Notes: generated by a model from the letters alone, not told the origin. Shown: positions 1 to 9,048, numbered from the stretch's first letter. The stretch: DNA of 64,000 nucleotides from Flavobacterium hungaricum (GCF_015182285.1 NZ_PRDM01000001.1:186001-250000); one strand, 5' to 3'. A program made the numbers and translations.

Positions 1-457
1 AACTAAGCTTTCTGCGGATAATGCGGGAGAGCAGGGTGCCCCCGGAGAGTGTCATCAGATAGCCCAAAGAACACAGTGAGATATATAGTACGGAGCATAC
101 CTCAGCATCCGCAAATATTACAAAAGCCAGATAGGAACCAAAGTAAAGCAGGAGGCCCATTGAGATATAATAAAAAGCAGTTCTAAAATGGAGTTTTTCA
201 TCTTTTCTTCCTCTGGCACCCATAAGGGAAATAACCAAGAGTCCAAGTGCAAAAAGCTTTGATTTATGGAAGCTGTCCAGAAGTCCAGTACGATAAATAT
301 TCTCCATTATCCTGGAGGCAAAATCCGGTGCAAGATTCCAATGCCTGAAGGAATCGAAGCAGTAATGATAAAAATGGATGAGCAGCACTGTAATGCCCAT
401 AAGTCTTGTCATATCTAAAATTTTTCTAAGCGCCTGTTCATTTTCTCCCGTCTGCAT
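1..457 (-). CDS. Type IV coupling protein (MobC/TraG, VirD4-like), N-terminal part
   Basis: Open reading frame with its ATG at 457, reading leftward and leaving the window without a stop (152 codons visible). The N-terminus (MQTGENEQALRKILDMTR, then a hydrophobic stretch with Tyr, His and Cys) matches the YWFCY-type membrane segment that begins the coupling ATPases of Bacteroidetes conjugative elements. About four membrane helices can be seen. The Walker motifs would lie further left, out of view. It starts 18 bp after the relaxase stop on the same strand, the usual relaxosome/coupling-protein order. Expected role: inner-membrane ATPase that passes the relaxase-DNA complex to the transfer channel. 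The family call rests on the N-terminus and the neighbours only. Confidence 0.75.
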   Translation of the reverse strand, partial: MQTGENEQALRKILDMTRLMGITVLLIHFYHYCFDSFRHWNLAPDFASRIMENIYRTGLLDSFHKSKLFALGLLVISLMGARGRKDEKLHFRTAFYYISMGLLLYFGSYLAFVIFADAEVCSVLYISLCSLGYLMTLSGGTLLSRIIRRKLS

Positions 458-475
458 GCTGTTGATTTTTATGTG

Positions 476-1726
476 TTAATTATTATCGGACTGTCCTTTT
501 CTCCTTCTTTTTTTCCGCTTGTTTTTAAGCTCTCGGGTAACGTAATCTAACGGCGTTCCGGCGTAAAGCACTTCATCAATTATCCGCTGCACTTCCCCTG
601 CGGAAATAAAGGAGCCGTGCTTCTGAGCCGTACCATCAGGAACTGTATACTGCTTCTCAGAATGGGACGATTGGCCCAGACGCTGCAGGAGCCCTTTGGC
701 GGCATATCCTGATCCGAGACTGCTTCCGTTGAAAACGCATCTGGTGTTATGATCTATGTAGGTCATGCCGTATATAAACCCCTGTTCATTTTTTCTGACA
801 ACTGCTGTAATGCCCTGATTCGCCAGCCGTGTTTCGAGCTGCGAGAGTGTTATGGATGGGTATTTCAAAAGGAGCAGATCCACCGCGTTTCGGGTTCTTT
901 TCATGTTTATCATACGAGAAGTTTTAGCTGCAGCAAAATTAATTTCAAGCCGGGAAAGAGTAGGCTTGGAATAAAAACTGCTGGCTTTTATAGGAACCCC
1001 GACAGTCTTTTTGTTCTCATCCAGAATCTGGTAGATCAGCCCTTTGTTCTGAAACATTTCTGAATTTTCCTTTCCCCTTTCCGCCTTCACGTTATACAGG
1101 TTCAATACTGCGTTCAGCTCACCCAGCGTTGTGTATTTGTAGTTCGGAATGACCGCATTGAGTACACTGCCGATGGCTCTTTTGGAATCCACTGCCCCGT
1201 ATTTTATTTTTTCCGCATCAATGGCATTAATAAGTATCGGACTCTGTTTTTTTCTCGAATCTGCCCGAACCAGATTAAAAGAAATCTCCAATTCTCTGCG
1301 GGCCGTTTCGGACTGGTTTCTACCAATATTGTGCATATTGATTCTTGAGCCATCTGCCCTCACATTTATTGCTGCGATATGCAGGTGCGGATGTCCCGCA
1401 TCATGATGCTGGTAGACCAGATAAGGCTGTGCGCCGAATCCAATTTTCTCCATATAAGAAGAGGCAATCTGCATGAGTTTCTCTTTTGATAAACCCTTAT
1501 CGGACCGGTCAAAATTCAGTGAAATGTGCACAGCGCCGCGTTTGACATTTTCATTGAGCTGGAGCTGTCTTAGAAATACGCCGAGCTTAAAAGATTCTGA
1601 CATTTTTTCAATATCGATGGGATAATTTCCCTCGCCGATGCACACAGCTGCACCCTGGGAAACTTTATTCTCATTATAGATAAGGATGCCTCTTATCGAG
1701 TGTCCTGTGTTTATGACTGCAACCAT
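476..1726 (-). CDS. Relaxase/mobilization nuclease (MobB-type)
   Basis: 416 aa. The histidine triad of HUH relaxases is visible at residues 111-116 (GHPHLH; His112, His114, His116), preceded by YQHHDAG, in the Relaxase domain that fills roughly residues 1-260. Candidate nicking tyrosines lie in the first 105 residues, but I cannot assign the catalytic one. The C-terminus is very basic (KNKRKKRRRKGQ), as expected for DNA contact. The start overlaps the end of the ribbon-helix-helix gene by 16 bp, implying translational coupling. The enzyme should nick oriT, probably in the palindromic region upstream of that gene, and lead the strand into the recipient. The family is clear; the exact MOB class is not. 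Confidence 0.88.
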   Translation of the reverse strand: MVAVINTGHSIRGILIYNENKVSQGAAVCIGEGNYPIDIEKMSESFKLGVFLRQLQLNENVKRGAVHISLNFDRSDKGLSKEKLMQIASSYMEKIGFGAQPYLVYQHHDAGHPHLHIAAINVRADGSRINMHNIGRNQSETARRELEISFNLVRADSRKKQSPILINAIDAEKIKYGAVDSKRAIGSVLNAVIPNYKYTTLGELNAVLNLYNVKAERGKENSEMFQNKGLIYQILDENKKTVGVPIKASSFYSKPTLSRLEINFAAAKTSRMINMKRTRNAVDLLLLKYPSITLSQLETRLANQGITAVVRKNEQGFIYGMTYIDHNTRCVFNGSSLGSGYAAKGLLQRLGQSSHSEKQYTVPDGTAQKHGSFISAGEVQRIIDEVLYAGTPLDYVTRELKNKRKKRRRKGQSDNN

Positions 1727-2133
1727 TTTTGGGCGAGATTTTCAATGCTTTTTTTTATTTCTTCAACCAGCGAAAAAAATTTGTTCCTGTCGGAATCAAA
1801 AGCCAGAATCCAAATTCTGAAATCGGCAATTTCAAAAAGGGTGTGGAGTTTTTTAACGCTTTGATTGAAATTATTTCCCATGAAATTAAGCTGTGTCCTA
1901 AGCTGTATAAGATCCTGCAGCAGCTTATCGAGAGACTCGTTTCTATATCTCATAACAATGGGTTTTCTCAGCAGATTTCTGCGGACGAATTCACTGCGTT
2001 TGCGGCAGACTGAAGCTTTAAAATTTCTGTCAATCTGCTCGAATTCTTCTTTGGTCAGCCGGATGTGCAGCCATCTGTTTCTGCTATTGTTTTTTTCTTC
2101 CATGATCTTTTCTTTTCGTTGTTTCAATTTCAT
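1711..2133 (-). CDS. Relaxosome accessory protein, ribbon-helix-helix (MobA/MobC-type)
   Basis: 140 aa. The segment HIRLTKEEFEQIDRNF followed by RKRSEFVRRNLL is the ribbon-helix-helix signature of plasmid/ICE mobilization proteins (called MobA in Bacteroidetes conjugative transposons, MobC family elsewhere). The C-terminal half looks helical (LRTQLNFMGNNFNQSVKKL, typical of the family). It probably binds oriT and helps load the relaxase. A second in-frame ATG ten codons in (2103, MEEKNN) could be the true start because the homology only begins after it. The gene overlaps the relaxase gene by 16 bp, and the nested inverted repeats lie just upstream. Confidence 0.8.
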   Translation of the reverse strand: MKLKQRKEKIMEEKNNSRNRWLHIRLTKEEFEQIDRNFKASVCRKRSEFVRRNLLRKPIVMRYRNESLDKLLQDLIQLRTQLNFMGNNFNQSVKKLHTLFEIADFRIWILAFDSDRNKFFSLVEEIKKSIENLAQKWLQS

Positions 2134-2177
2134 TCAACCTTTAAGTTTCACTGCCAGCGAGTTCCGAGCAGAGGGGC

Positions 2178-2236
2178 AGCAAGATTTTTGGTTGTGATAC
2201 AACCAGACATCTTGCTGACTGCAGAAAACCGCAGTC
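2178..2236. other. oriT: Candidate origin of transfer (oriT): nested and adjacent inverted repeats
   Basis: AGCAAGAT (2178-2185) pairs with ATCTTGCT (2209-2216). Inside this, GGTTGT (2190-2195) pairs with ACAACC (2199-2204) around a 3-base loop. Immediately to the right GACTGC (2217-2222) pairs with GCAGTC (2231-2236). All three pairs are perfect. The site is 45 bp upstream of the relaxosome protein start, where oriT lies in Bacteroidetes mobilization modules. The nick position cannot be read from the sequence. The rest of the spacer (2237-2501) shows no convincing gene. Confidence 0.6.
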
Positions 2237-2501
2237 CTAAAGCTTCTAAACGTCTTTTTTCTGCTGCAGCAATCAGCTAAGAAGCAGCTGTCATCCCTAA
2301 TAAAAATTAAAGGGAATCCATTCAGAATCAGCTTCAAAAATCTAAAATGCACCAATTGAACAGGTTCTAGCGATTTACATGAGAGCTAAATTAGAAAAGG
2401 CCTCCAAGCCATGCAATCCTCCCCAAATTTTGAGTAGGGTAAATAAGGATGATACCTTATAATTTTACGGTAAGTGAAATATTAATTTAAAATGATGAAG
2501 T

Positions 2502-2792
2502 ATGATTACAGCAAATGATGCGGCCAAGGTTTTTGATACGGTGCTGAGTATCCCTGGCATGAATGAACCGGTGAAAATGGATTTGAAAATTTCACGAAAA
2601 AATGTGCTGCTTTTAAGCCATTTGATACAGGACGGGCTGAAGATAAGAGAAGGATCTTCGGTACTATTGGAGAGCATAAGCGAGCAGGGAAGGACAGAAC
2701 TGGAGAGTCTTTCTCAAGAGTGCCTGCAGAAAGCAGGGCTTATAGAGCTGCATGAAAAACTTGCCGGAATCAGCGCCTCGATAAAAGGCTGA
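2502..2792 (+). CDS. Hypothetical small protein next to the mobilization region
   Basis: 96 aa, not recognised. The protein is helical in appearance and acidic to neutral, with no signal peptide or membrane segment. It contains a segment KISRKNVLLLSHLIQDGL and a C-terminal stretch that could form a short coiled coil (ESISEQGRTELESLSQECL). It is transcribed away from the mob genes, is followed by a clear terminator, and sits beside the putative oriT. A role in transfer or its control is possible but only positional. It looks real because of reading-frame length, composition and the terminator. Confidence 0.55.
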   Translation: MITANDAAKVFDTVLSIPGMNEPVKMDLKISRKNVLLLSHLIQDGLKIREGSSVLLESISEQGRTELESLSQECLQKAGLIELHEKLAGISASIKG

Positions 2793-2817
2793 TTTCAAAA
2801 ACAATTACAATGATTTA

Positions 2818-2857
2818 ATGCCTGTGCGATTCTTACAAAGTGCAGGCATTTATTTTT
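2818..2857 (+). terminator. Rho-independent terminator after the 96-aa gene
   Basis: ATGCCTG (2818-2824) pairs perfectly with CAGGCAT (2843-2849) across an 18-base loop and is followed by a T-rich run (TTATTTTTTAT). It lies 26 bp after the stop at 2792. Confidence 0.6.
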
Positions 2858-2920
2858 TATGCCATCTCAAATGTAAAACTGCCTGATTTTCAAAGTTTTT
2901 GGCTTTATTTTTAAAGGGTG

Positions 2921-2946
2921 TATACGAAATTTCGTATATACATTTG
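2921..2946 (+). promoter_or_regulatory. 18-bp perfect palindrome abutting a Bacteroidetes -7 box
   Basis: TATACGAAA/TTTCGTATA (2921-2938) is a perfect palindrome. It is followed at once by TACATTTG (2939-2946), which fits the Bacteroidetes -7 consensus TAnnTTTG. The palindrome covers the -33 region, so a bound protein would block or replace normal promoter recognition. The start codon of the MauE-type gene is 66 bp downstream. This is the only promoter-like site seen for the mauE/DUF6520 pair. Confidence 0.55.
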
Positions 2947-3011
2947 TATAAAGAAATTGGAAAAGCAACATCTGATTTTTTAAAACAGCTTATAATTTCA
3001 AAAAATAAATA

Positions 3012-4529
3012 ATGATGATGATTCCAGTTACTTCGGTTAAACGTTTTATGATCCAAACGATATGCAGTTTGTTTGCAGGGCTGTTTATATATGCAGCAGT
3101 AAGTAAAATACTGGATTTCGAAAATTTTAAAGTGCAGCTTGGCCAGTCACCTCTTATCAGTGCTTATGCAGGCTTGATTTCTTGGGCTGTAATTGCAATA
3201 GAAATTATTATCGCATTTTTTGTCATTATTCGAAGAACGAGGACTTTCGGATTATTTGCATCACTTGGATTAATGACTATGTTTACGGCATACATCTTTT
3301 TAATTTTAAATTTCGGTTCCTTTATACCCTGTTCATGCGGAGGAATTTTGGAAAAAATGAGCTGGCAAGCGCATTTTATATTCAATATAGTGTTTGTAAT
3401 AATGGCTTTAGTCGGAATTTTTAAAAATGAAGAGCTAAAGCAAAGTAATAAGAAGAATGTTTCCAAAGCTAAGCTGACGCAAATTTCTGTAATAGTTATC
3501 ATACTAAGTACCACTGTTATGATTGTACTATTTTTTACTTCGGAGACCATTATGCACAAAAACAATCCGTTCATTAGACGTTATCCGCAGCATCCGGTTG
3601 AATTTTCCGCTTTAGTCGATATCAAATATAACTCCCATTATATCGCAGGAATTTCTGATTCCCGGATTTATATGGGCAATTACCAATATCCCGCCTATAT
3701 CCTTTCCTTCGATCATAATTTAAAGAAGAGAAGAGTTGAAAAGATGCACCTGGATCTAAAAAGCAAACCATTTAGGACGATAACCGTAAATGTCAAGCCG
3801 CCTTTCTTTTATATTACTGACGGAACTGTTCCAGTGCTTTTACGAGGGAAAATTAAAGACTGGAAAATTACAAAGGACCTGAAAGGAATACCCTATTTTA
3901 CAAAGGCTGTTATTATGGACAGTTTAAGTGCTGTCATACGTTCAAATAACTCAAAAAAAGCAGCCAATGTAATTGCGGTTTTCAATTCAGATGCTACTGA
4001 AAAAATCAGCTATAAAAGAGCACTGCTTGAGAAACAGAAGGATGGGATTTTTGATACAGACGGTATGCTTCTATATAGCAGTGAATCTGAATTAATTGTC
4101 TATCTGTATTACTACCGCAATGCATTTTTTACAGCAGATAAAAAAGGAACGCTGCTTTCAAGAGGAAATACAATTGACACTATAAGTCATGTTAGTTTTA
4201 AAGTGTCGACATTAAATAATGGAAAAAGTTTTGCTATCAGTTCCCCTAGAGAAGTTGTTAACGCAAAAGCTGCCGTTTATAAAAATCTGCTTTTTGTACA
4301 TTCTAAAATTAAAGGCAAATACGAGAATGAAAAGTTATGGAATCGTTCCTTTATAATTGATGTTTATGATTTAAAAACCATGACCTATCGAATGAGTTTT
4401 CCGATCTATCACACTTCAGGTAACCAGCTAAATTCACTGATGATCAGCGATAATAATTTATATGCACTGATAGGTACTGATCTTGTTGTTTATAAACTTA
4501 GCGAAATCCTTAAAAAAGAAATAAAATAA
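3012..4529 (+). CDS. MauE/DoxX-type redox membrane protein with C-terminal propeller-like domain
   Basis: 505 aa. Residues 1-140 form four membrane helices of MauE/DoxX type (…AAVSKILDFENF… near residue 30) with the motif C107-S-C109-G-G after the third helix. MauE-like proteins are linked to disulfide or thiol chemistry of exported partners. A further helix near residues 155-180 is followed by about 320 residues outside the membrane with repeated Tyr/Ser-rich strands (for example the YIAGISDSRIY and FFTADKKGTLLSRGN segments) that resemble a six-bladed propeller. The small exported four-cysteine protein follows 107 bp downstream in the same direction. I infer that this protein oxidises, reduces or senses that partner. 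The N-terminal family is fairly certain; the propeller is a guess from the repeat pattern. Confidence 0.72.
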   Translation: MMMIPVTSVKRFMIQTICSLFAGLFIYAAVSKILDFENFKVQLGQSPLISAYAGLISWAVIAIEIIIAFFVIIRRTRTFGLFASLGLMTMFTAYIFLILNFGSFIPCSCGGILEKMSWQAHFIFNIVFVIMALVGIFKNEELKQSNKKNVSKAKLTQISVIVIILSTTVMIVLFFTSETIMHKNNPFIRRYPQHPVEFSALVDIKYNSHYIAGISDSRIYMGNYQYPAYILSFDHNLKKRRVEKMHLDLKSKPFRTITVNVKPPFFYITDGTVPVLLRGKIKDWKITKDLKGIPYFTKAVIMDSLSAVIRSNNSKKAANVIAVFNSDATEKISYKRALLEKQKDGIFDTDGMLLYSSESELIVYLYYYRNAFFTADKKGTLLSRGNTIDTISHVSFKVSTLNNGKSFAISSPREVVNAKAAVYKNLLFVHSKIKGKYENEKLWNRSFIIDVYDLKTMTYRMSFPIYHTSGNQLNSLMISDNNLYALIGTDLVVYKLSEILKKEIK

Positions 4530-4636
4530 ACCTAAAAAAAAACTATAAATGCAATAATATACCGGCCGGTGTCAGGGCTTAGATCGAACACCTGTATAAA
4601 AAAGTAGATCAGATTATTATATAAAAATTAGTTATT

Positions 4637-4927
4637 ATGAAAACGTTATTTGTAAAAAATGTGATGCCAGCTGCAGTTGCAGTGCTGGCTATAGCTGGAG
4701 CATTTGCAACGACTTCAATGCAGCGTGCGGAGAAAGCTAAGACAGTCGCGCTTACCACAGGGTATTATTTCTCCAATGGTCAGTGTAACCAAGGGCCTGT
4801 GGAATGTTCTGATATTCCAAAGGATGAGGTCTGCAGGCTAAACATTGACTCCGGTCCGACCATTTACGACAGGGATGAGGATAACAACTGTCCACTGCCA
4901 TTATACCGCATAGTAGATGGCCAATAA
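4637..4927 (+). CDS. Small exported cysteine-containing protein, DUF6520-type
   Basis: 96 aa. A basic start and hydrophobic core (residues 6-25, ending …AGAFATT) form a signal sequence of the kind shared by DUF6520 proteins of Flavobacteriia. The mature part begins near TGYYFSNGQ and has four cysteines (about residues 52, 58, 68 and 82) in a chain rich in Asp, Pro and Asn, ending LPLYRIVDGQ. The function of DUF6520 proteins is unknown to me. They typically occur next to MauE-type membrane proteins, as here. Upstream there is a 10-bp palindrome (4561-4570) and a GGTGT/ACACC pair that may be an RNA hairpin in the mauE-DUF6520 spacer. A perfect terminator follows the gene. It could be the precursor of an extracellular peptide; this is inference. 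Confidence 0.7.
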   Translation: MKTLFVKNVMPAAVAVLAIAGAFATTSMQRAEKAKTVALTTGYYFSNGQCNQGPVECSDIPKDEVCRLNIDSGPTIYDRDEDNNCPLPLYRIVDGQ

Positions 4928-4944
4928 TTTTGTAAACAGAGAGG

Positions 4945-4976
4945 ATGCAGTTCCAAATATGGAACTGCATTTTTTA
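4945..4976. terminator. Bidirectional terminator between the DUF6520 gene and the S9 peptidase operon
   Basis: ATGCAGTTCC (4945-4954) pairs perfectly with GGAACTGCAT (4961-4970) across a 6-base loop, followed by T5 on the + strand. The convergent peptidase gene stops at 4982, so the hairpin can serve both operons. Confidence 0.8.
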
Positions 4977-4981
4977 ATTCA

Positions 4982-7636
4982 TTAATTTACCCCGAAAGAA
5001 ATCCAGTCCGAAGTGTGATCATCTTTCAAAAAATAATTAAACCACTGCAATGTCCGGATAGTAATATCTTTCTGGTTTTTCTTGTCAAGCAAAATATGGC
5101 CTTCATCGGGGTAGAGCAGCATGATGCTTTTTTTTCTTAATCTGCGAAGAGCTAGATAAAATTCTTGGCTTTGGCGCATGTCTACCTGAGGATCATTTTT
5201 ACCGCTCCATAGGAGCAGTGGCTTATCTATTTTATCAGCGTGGAAAATTGCAGAATTGGCTTTATAAAGCTCAGGGATTTCATGGGGTGATCCCATATTC
5301 CATTGCTCAGCTTCAAATCGCCAGATATTAGGACGGCCAAAACTTCCCACGGAATGATAGTAACTCACCAGATCAGTAATAGCCCCGCTCGCTACAACGC
5401 TTGCAAACATAGAGGTTTGGGTTGTAATAAACAAAGACTCATACCCCCCGAATGAATGTCCAAGCAGACCGATCTTCTGGAAATTTACAAGATCTTTTGT
5501 TAAAACTTTTCTAACTGCTGAAGCAACACAGTCGAAAGCCGAGATACCGGGATTCTGATACTCTAATTTAATATCTGGAAGCAGGACAAAATACCCTTCC
5601 AAACTATATACTAAAGCATTGAAGCCACCTCCGTTAAGCAGACTGGGATTCTGATACATATGAAGTTCACTGGATTTTTTCTCGTATATATTCACAACCA
5701 TGGGATATTTTTTATCTGGATTGTATGCTGCAGGATAAATCAGCACAGCTTTCAGACTGTCACCTTTCGAATTCTCAAAGGATATTAATTCTGATTTTCC
5801 CCAGAAATACTTTTTATGCTGTGCATTGCTTTTGAAAAAAGTAATGCTTTTTCCCGTAACATTATTTAAACTGACCAGCTGTGGAGGGACATCAAAATTT
5901 TGTTCCCGATAAAATATATGCTGTTTATTGTCAGTGAGCTTGAACTGGTCCAGATAGCTTTCTGAAAAATGAAGCTGTTTTTCTCCAGCTGACTTTTTCC
6001 AGATGAAGCACCCTATATTTTCATTAGGACCTTTTGCGCGGAGGAAAAGAGGCTTGTCAAGATCAAATGTTTGCAAAACAGGGCCATCATAAATTTTTTT
6101 TAGATGCCTGCTGTCGGGGATAATTATACGGTAGACTATTTGTTTTTCCCGTCCTTTGGTTAGTCTGCGGGCAGATTTTCCATCTGGATTTATGCTCCAG
6201 ATATCAAACTGATCATAAATTAAAATTTTTTTATCACCATCTGTCCATCCTGGATTTCCATATACAGATTCAGGGATAAGTTCATATTTTTTTCCCTTAA
6301 AGTTTACTTTAAGTGTAGCTGTAATATTCGTATGGGTATCTTCTTTGGGGTTATATATCCACCAATTACTTTCTTTAAAATAGGCAAAATATTTTCCGCC
6401 AGGTGAGGGGTTAAGCGCATAATAATCATACGGATGGTTTTTTAAGAATATTTTTTTCTCAAAGGTCTTTAAATCCACGGCATAGAAATCCCTACAACCT
6501 TCATATTCAAACTGAGGTTCATACTGTTTTGGATTTGAAAGATAGGCATAATTCATGTCTGCATCTAGTATTATTGAAGGAAGGCTTTGGGAGGTTACGG
6601 CCTTTAATTTGCTCTGATCTGGAAGCCACATTGCACACCTTGTCTTGTCCAGAAGCGCCCCCTGCTTTATCTGATCAGTATATATCAATTTATCCTGTGT
6701 GTTCCATATTTCAACCTTGTTTTTAGCTGTTAAAGGAAATGACTGGCAGTTATTTTTTACTGCAAAGAATACTTTTTGAAGATCGTCGGAAATTATTATT
6801 TGACGGCTTATTTCGGGCGTAATGCACCAACTTTTGAAAAATATAGAGTCGCTTTCGGAGCTGAGTTTAAAGGTTCTATTTTCATTTTTTCTGTAATAAA
6901 AAAGCCTGTTGTGGCGCTCGTCTTTGAATTGTTCAATAAATGCAACTCCCTGTCCTTTTCTCTGCCACACAGCTGAAGTAATTTTTTCCTCGGAATCTTT
7001 AATTAGCCAAGCCATATTATCCATTTTTTTTAAGTCCACATAGGCCGCACTATTTTTATTATTATCGCAGACGGTGTAAAAAAGGCTACTTCCTTCAGGA
7101 CTTAATAGAAAGTTTGTGACCTTTGAGATCAATATGGATTTACGGGTCTTAAGTGAGTAAATTTCAAGTGCATCCTTATTGGTGCCAGTACTGTACAGCA
7201 GCAAAACCATCTGTTCTGCATTGCTACAGGAAAATGATTCAACGCCTTCAAAAGTTTTTTCAATTAGAGTCTTTAGATCAAGGATGTGAAGTCGGTCGTT
7301 TATTATGCAGATAAAACTATTACCAAGAAATGTTCCCTGCTTGCCATCAGCAAAACGAAAGGTTTTATTATTGAAAACATTTTGGACCAAAAGAGTATCA
7401 GATTCATTTTCGTAAGACATTTTAAAAGAAGCCCAGTTTTCATCTGGGCTTACTTTTTCCAAAACAGTTTGGCCCCAGAAATGGTAATCTTCGGGTAGGA
7501 GCTTTTTTTTCTGCAGATCCTGCCCCCGAAGGGGACAGGTTACTAATAACAAAATAAATGCAGATAAAAAAAATGAACAATACATGCTGCAGTTCCTTAT
7601 GGTACTGCAGTGCTTCTTAATTATAATTTGTAACAT
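4982..7636 (-). CDS. S9-family prolyl oligopeptidase-like serine peptidase, exported
   Basis: 884 aa. An N-terminal hydrophobic segment (residues 20-37, ending CPLRGQ) is a signal peptide; Met18 is an alternative start. Residues 40-600 carry the WD/propeller-like repeats of S9 peptidases (…WSINPDGKSARRLTKG…). The C-terminal alpha/beta-hydrolase has the full triad: Ser728 in GHSFGGYES, Asp815 in SGKNDPQVD and His847 in DEGHILL. It should cleave short peptides in the periplasm or at the surface. It is the last gene of a SusC-SusD-peptidase operon (15 bp after SusD). This suggests that the imported ligand is a peptide or a peptide-bearing compound, perhaps the nearby DUF6520 product. The family is certain; the substrate is unknown. 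Confidence 0.9.
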   Translation of the reverse strand: MLQIIIKKHCSTIRNCSMYCSFFLSAFILLLVTCPLRGQDLQKKKLLPEDYHFWGQTVLEKVSPDENWASFKMSYENESDTLLVQNVFNNKTFRFADGKQGTFLGNSFICIINDRLHILDLKTLIEKTFEGVESFSCSNAEQMVLLLYSTGTNKDALEIYSLKTRKSILISKVTNFLLSPEGSSLFYTVCDNNKNSAAYVDLKKMDNMAWLIKDSEEKITSAVWQRKGQGVAFIEQFKDERHNRLFYYRKNENRTFKLSSESDSIFFKSWCITPEISRQIIISDDLQKVFFAVKNNCQSFPLTAKNKVEIWNTQDKLIYTDQIKQGALLDKTRCAMWLPDQSKLKAVTSQSLPSIILDADMNYAYLSNPKQYEPQFEYEGCRDFYAVDLKTFEKKIFLKNHPYDYYALNPSPGGKYFAYFKESNWWIYNPKEDTHTNITATLKVNFKGKKYELIPESVYGNPGWTDGDKKILIYDQFDIWSINPDGKSARRLTKGREKQIVYRIIIPDSRHLKKIYDGPVLQTFDLDKPLFLRAKGPNENIGCFIWKKSAGEKQLHFSESYLDQFKLTDNKQHIFYREQNFDVPPQLVSLNNVTGKSITFFKSNAQHKKYFWGKSELISFENSKGDSLKAVLIYPAAYNPDKKYPMVVNIYEKKSSELHMYQNPSLLNGGGFNALVYSLEGYFVLLPDIKLEYQNPGISAFDCVASAVRKVLTKDLVNFQKIGLLGHSFGGYESLFITTQTSMFASVVASGAITDLVSYYHSVGSFGRPNIWRFEAEQWNMGSPHEIPELYKANSAIFHADKIDKPLLLWSGKNDPQVDMRQSQEFYLALRRLRKKSIMLLYPDEGHILLDKKNQKDITIRTLQWFNYFLKDDHTSDWISFGVN

Positions 7637-7651
7637 GCTTATAGTTTTACG

Positions 7652-9037
7652 TTAATACCCGGGATTCTGCGGGAGTAGGTTTGGATTTGTGGCTAATTCA
7701 CTCTGAGGGATCGGAAGTAAGATATTGGTGGTATTCCACGCCATTTTAATAGGACCAAGTACATTGTCAAGCTTTCCTGTTCGTTTCAGATCAAAAAAAC
7801 GATGCCCCTGCTCTGTGAATAATTCATGTCTTCTTTCATGGACTACCGCTTCGATAATTTCCTGCTGTGATACGGCACCAGTATTGGTCAACCCTGCCCG
7901 GTTTCTGACTTTGTTCAGATCTTCTTTAGCTCCTATCAGGTCACCCTGGTAAGCTCTGGATTCAGCCCTAATTAAAAATTGTTCTGCTAATCTGAAAACA
8001 ATAGAATATTCCTTTGAGACCGCAGTGGCATTATTTTCTTTGTATTTGAAAGCGTGATAAAATGTAGCGCTATTTTTAGTGACAGCTTTTATCCATGCAG
8101 TTCTTCGCAGGTCTGCGGCGTCAAATGAACTGAGGAGAGTACCGCTAAGATATACCTGAGGAGGGGGAATTGCTGTGAAGGTAAAGTAAGAAGCTTCAGA
8201 GGTATTTCTTCCTGCAGTGCCGGCATGCAACTGCCATATGGTTTCTTTAGAAGAAATCAAAAAGGCGGTATTCAACGTCTCAAGAATGTAGAGCTGGTTT
8301 TGATTCAGAACAGCCGAGGCAGCATTTGATGCTTCTCCATATGCTTTGTTGTAAAGATAAATTCTGGCCAGAAGCGCCTGAACAGCTGCGGCATTGGGTC
8401 TAACTCTTTCCTGTTCTAAGTATTGAGAAGGAATCATTGTCAGAGCTTTTTGCAGATCAGCTTCGATATTTTCATAGATAAGAGGCAACGGCATTCTGGT
8501 AGCCTTGCTGTTTTTTCTAAAGTCGGTATCAGTAATATATGGTATACTTCCGAATAATTCTGAAAGATAAAAATGAAGCAGTGCCCTGATAAAATAACAC
8601 TCGCCCTGCAACTGTTTTTTTTGTTCAATTGTCATTTTATCAGATTTGTGCGTACCTTCTAAAATGGCATTTGCAGCATAAATCTGGTTGTAAGAAACAG
8701 TCCAAAAACCACTAACTGCCGTATTCGTTGTCATTAATGAATTTTTATAGAAATTTAGACTGGAATTTGTCGGAGATTCGCTGCTGACAAGTTCGTCAGC
8801 ATAGTTTCCCAAAAGGTTTGAGATTCCCTGACCTGTTCCTGTTAAGATTCCTCTGTCCCTGATACCAGAATAAATATTCAGTAGGGCTGCCTCGGCAGTA
8901 TTATAATCCTCGAACACTGCCTCGGTAGTGAGCTGTGATTTAGGAAGACCAACTTCTATAAAGGAGTCACACGAGAATAGGGAATTAAAAAGTACTGTCA
9001 ATGGGATATAAAGTTTTAATTTAGATAATGCTTTCAT
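7652..9037 (-). CDS. SusD/RagB outer-membrane lipoprotein (ICE cargo)
   Basis: 461 aa. A lipoprotein signal ends in LFSC (Cys23). The N-terminal SusD-like region (YNTAEAALLNIYSGIRDRG) and the C-terminal RagB/SusD domain (VRNRAGLTNTG… VHERRHELFTEQGHRFFDLKRTG) are both present and full length. SusD proteins form the lid of a SusC channel and bind the substrate at the cell surface. The gene starts 11 bp after SusC ends, in one operon with the S9 peptidase. This pairing points to a peptide ligand rather than a glycan, since no glycoside hydrolase is nearby. Confidence 0.92.
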   Translation of the reverse strand: MKALSKLKLYIPLTVLFNSLFSCDSFIEVGLPKSQLTTEAVFEDYNTAEAALLNIYSGIRDRGILTGTGQGISNLLGNYADELVSSESPTNSSLNFYKNSLMTTNTAVSGFWTVSYNQIYAANAILEGTHKSDKMTIEQKKQLQGECYFIRALLHFYLSELFGSIPYITDTDFRKNSKATRMPLPLIYENIEADLQKALTMIPSQYLEQERVRPNAAAVQALLARIYLYNKAYGEASNAASAVLNQNQLYILETLNTAFLISSKETIWQLHAGTAGRNTSEASYFTFTAIPPPQVYLSGTLLSSFDAADLRRTAWIKAVTKNSATFYHAFKYKENNATAVSKEYSIVFRLAEQFLIRAESRAYQGDLIGAKEDLNKVRNRAGLTNTGAVSQQEIIEAVVHERRHELFTEQGHRFFDLKRTGKLDNVLGPIKMAWNTTNILLPIPQSELATNPNLLPQNPGY

Positions 9038-9048
9038 GATTTTTTGTT

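Noticed and set aside
2134..2355. Minus-strand open frame of 73 codons upstream of the relaxosome gene
   Set aside because: It lies across the oriT-like palindromes, has poor composition (Cys/Phe/Arg-rich) and no resemblance to any protein.
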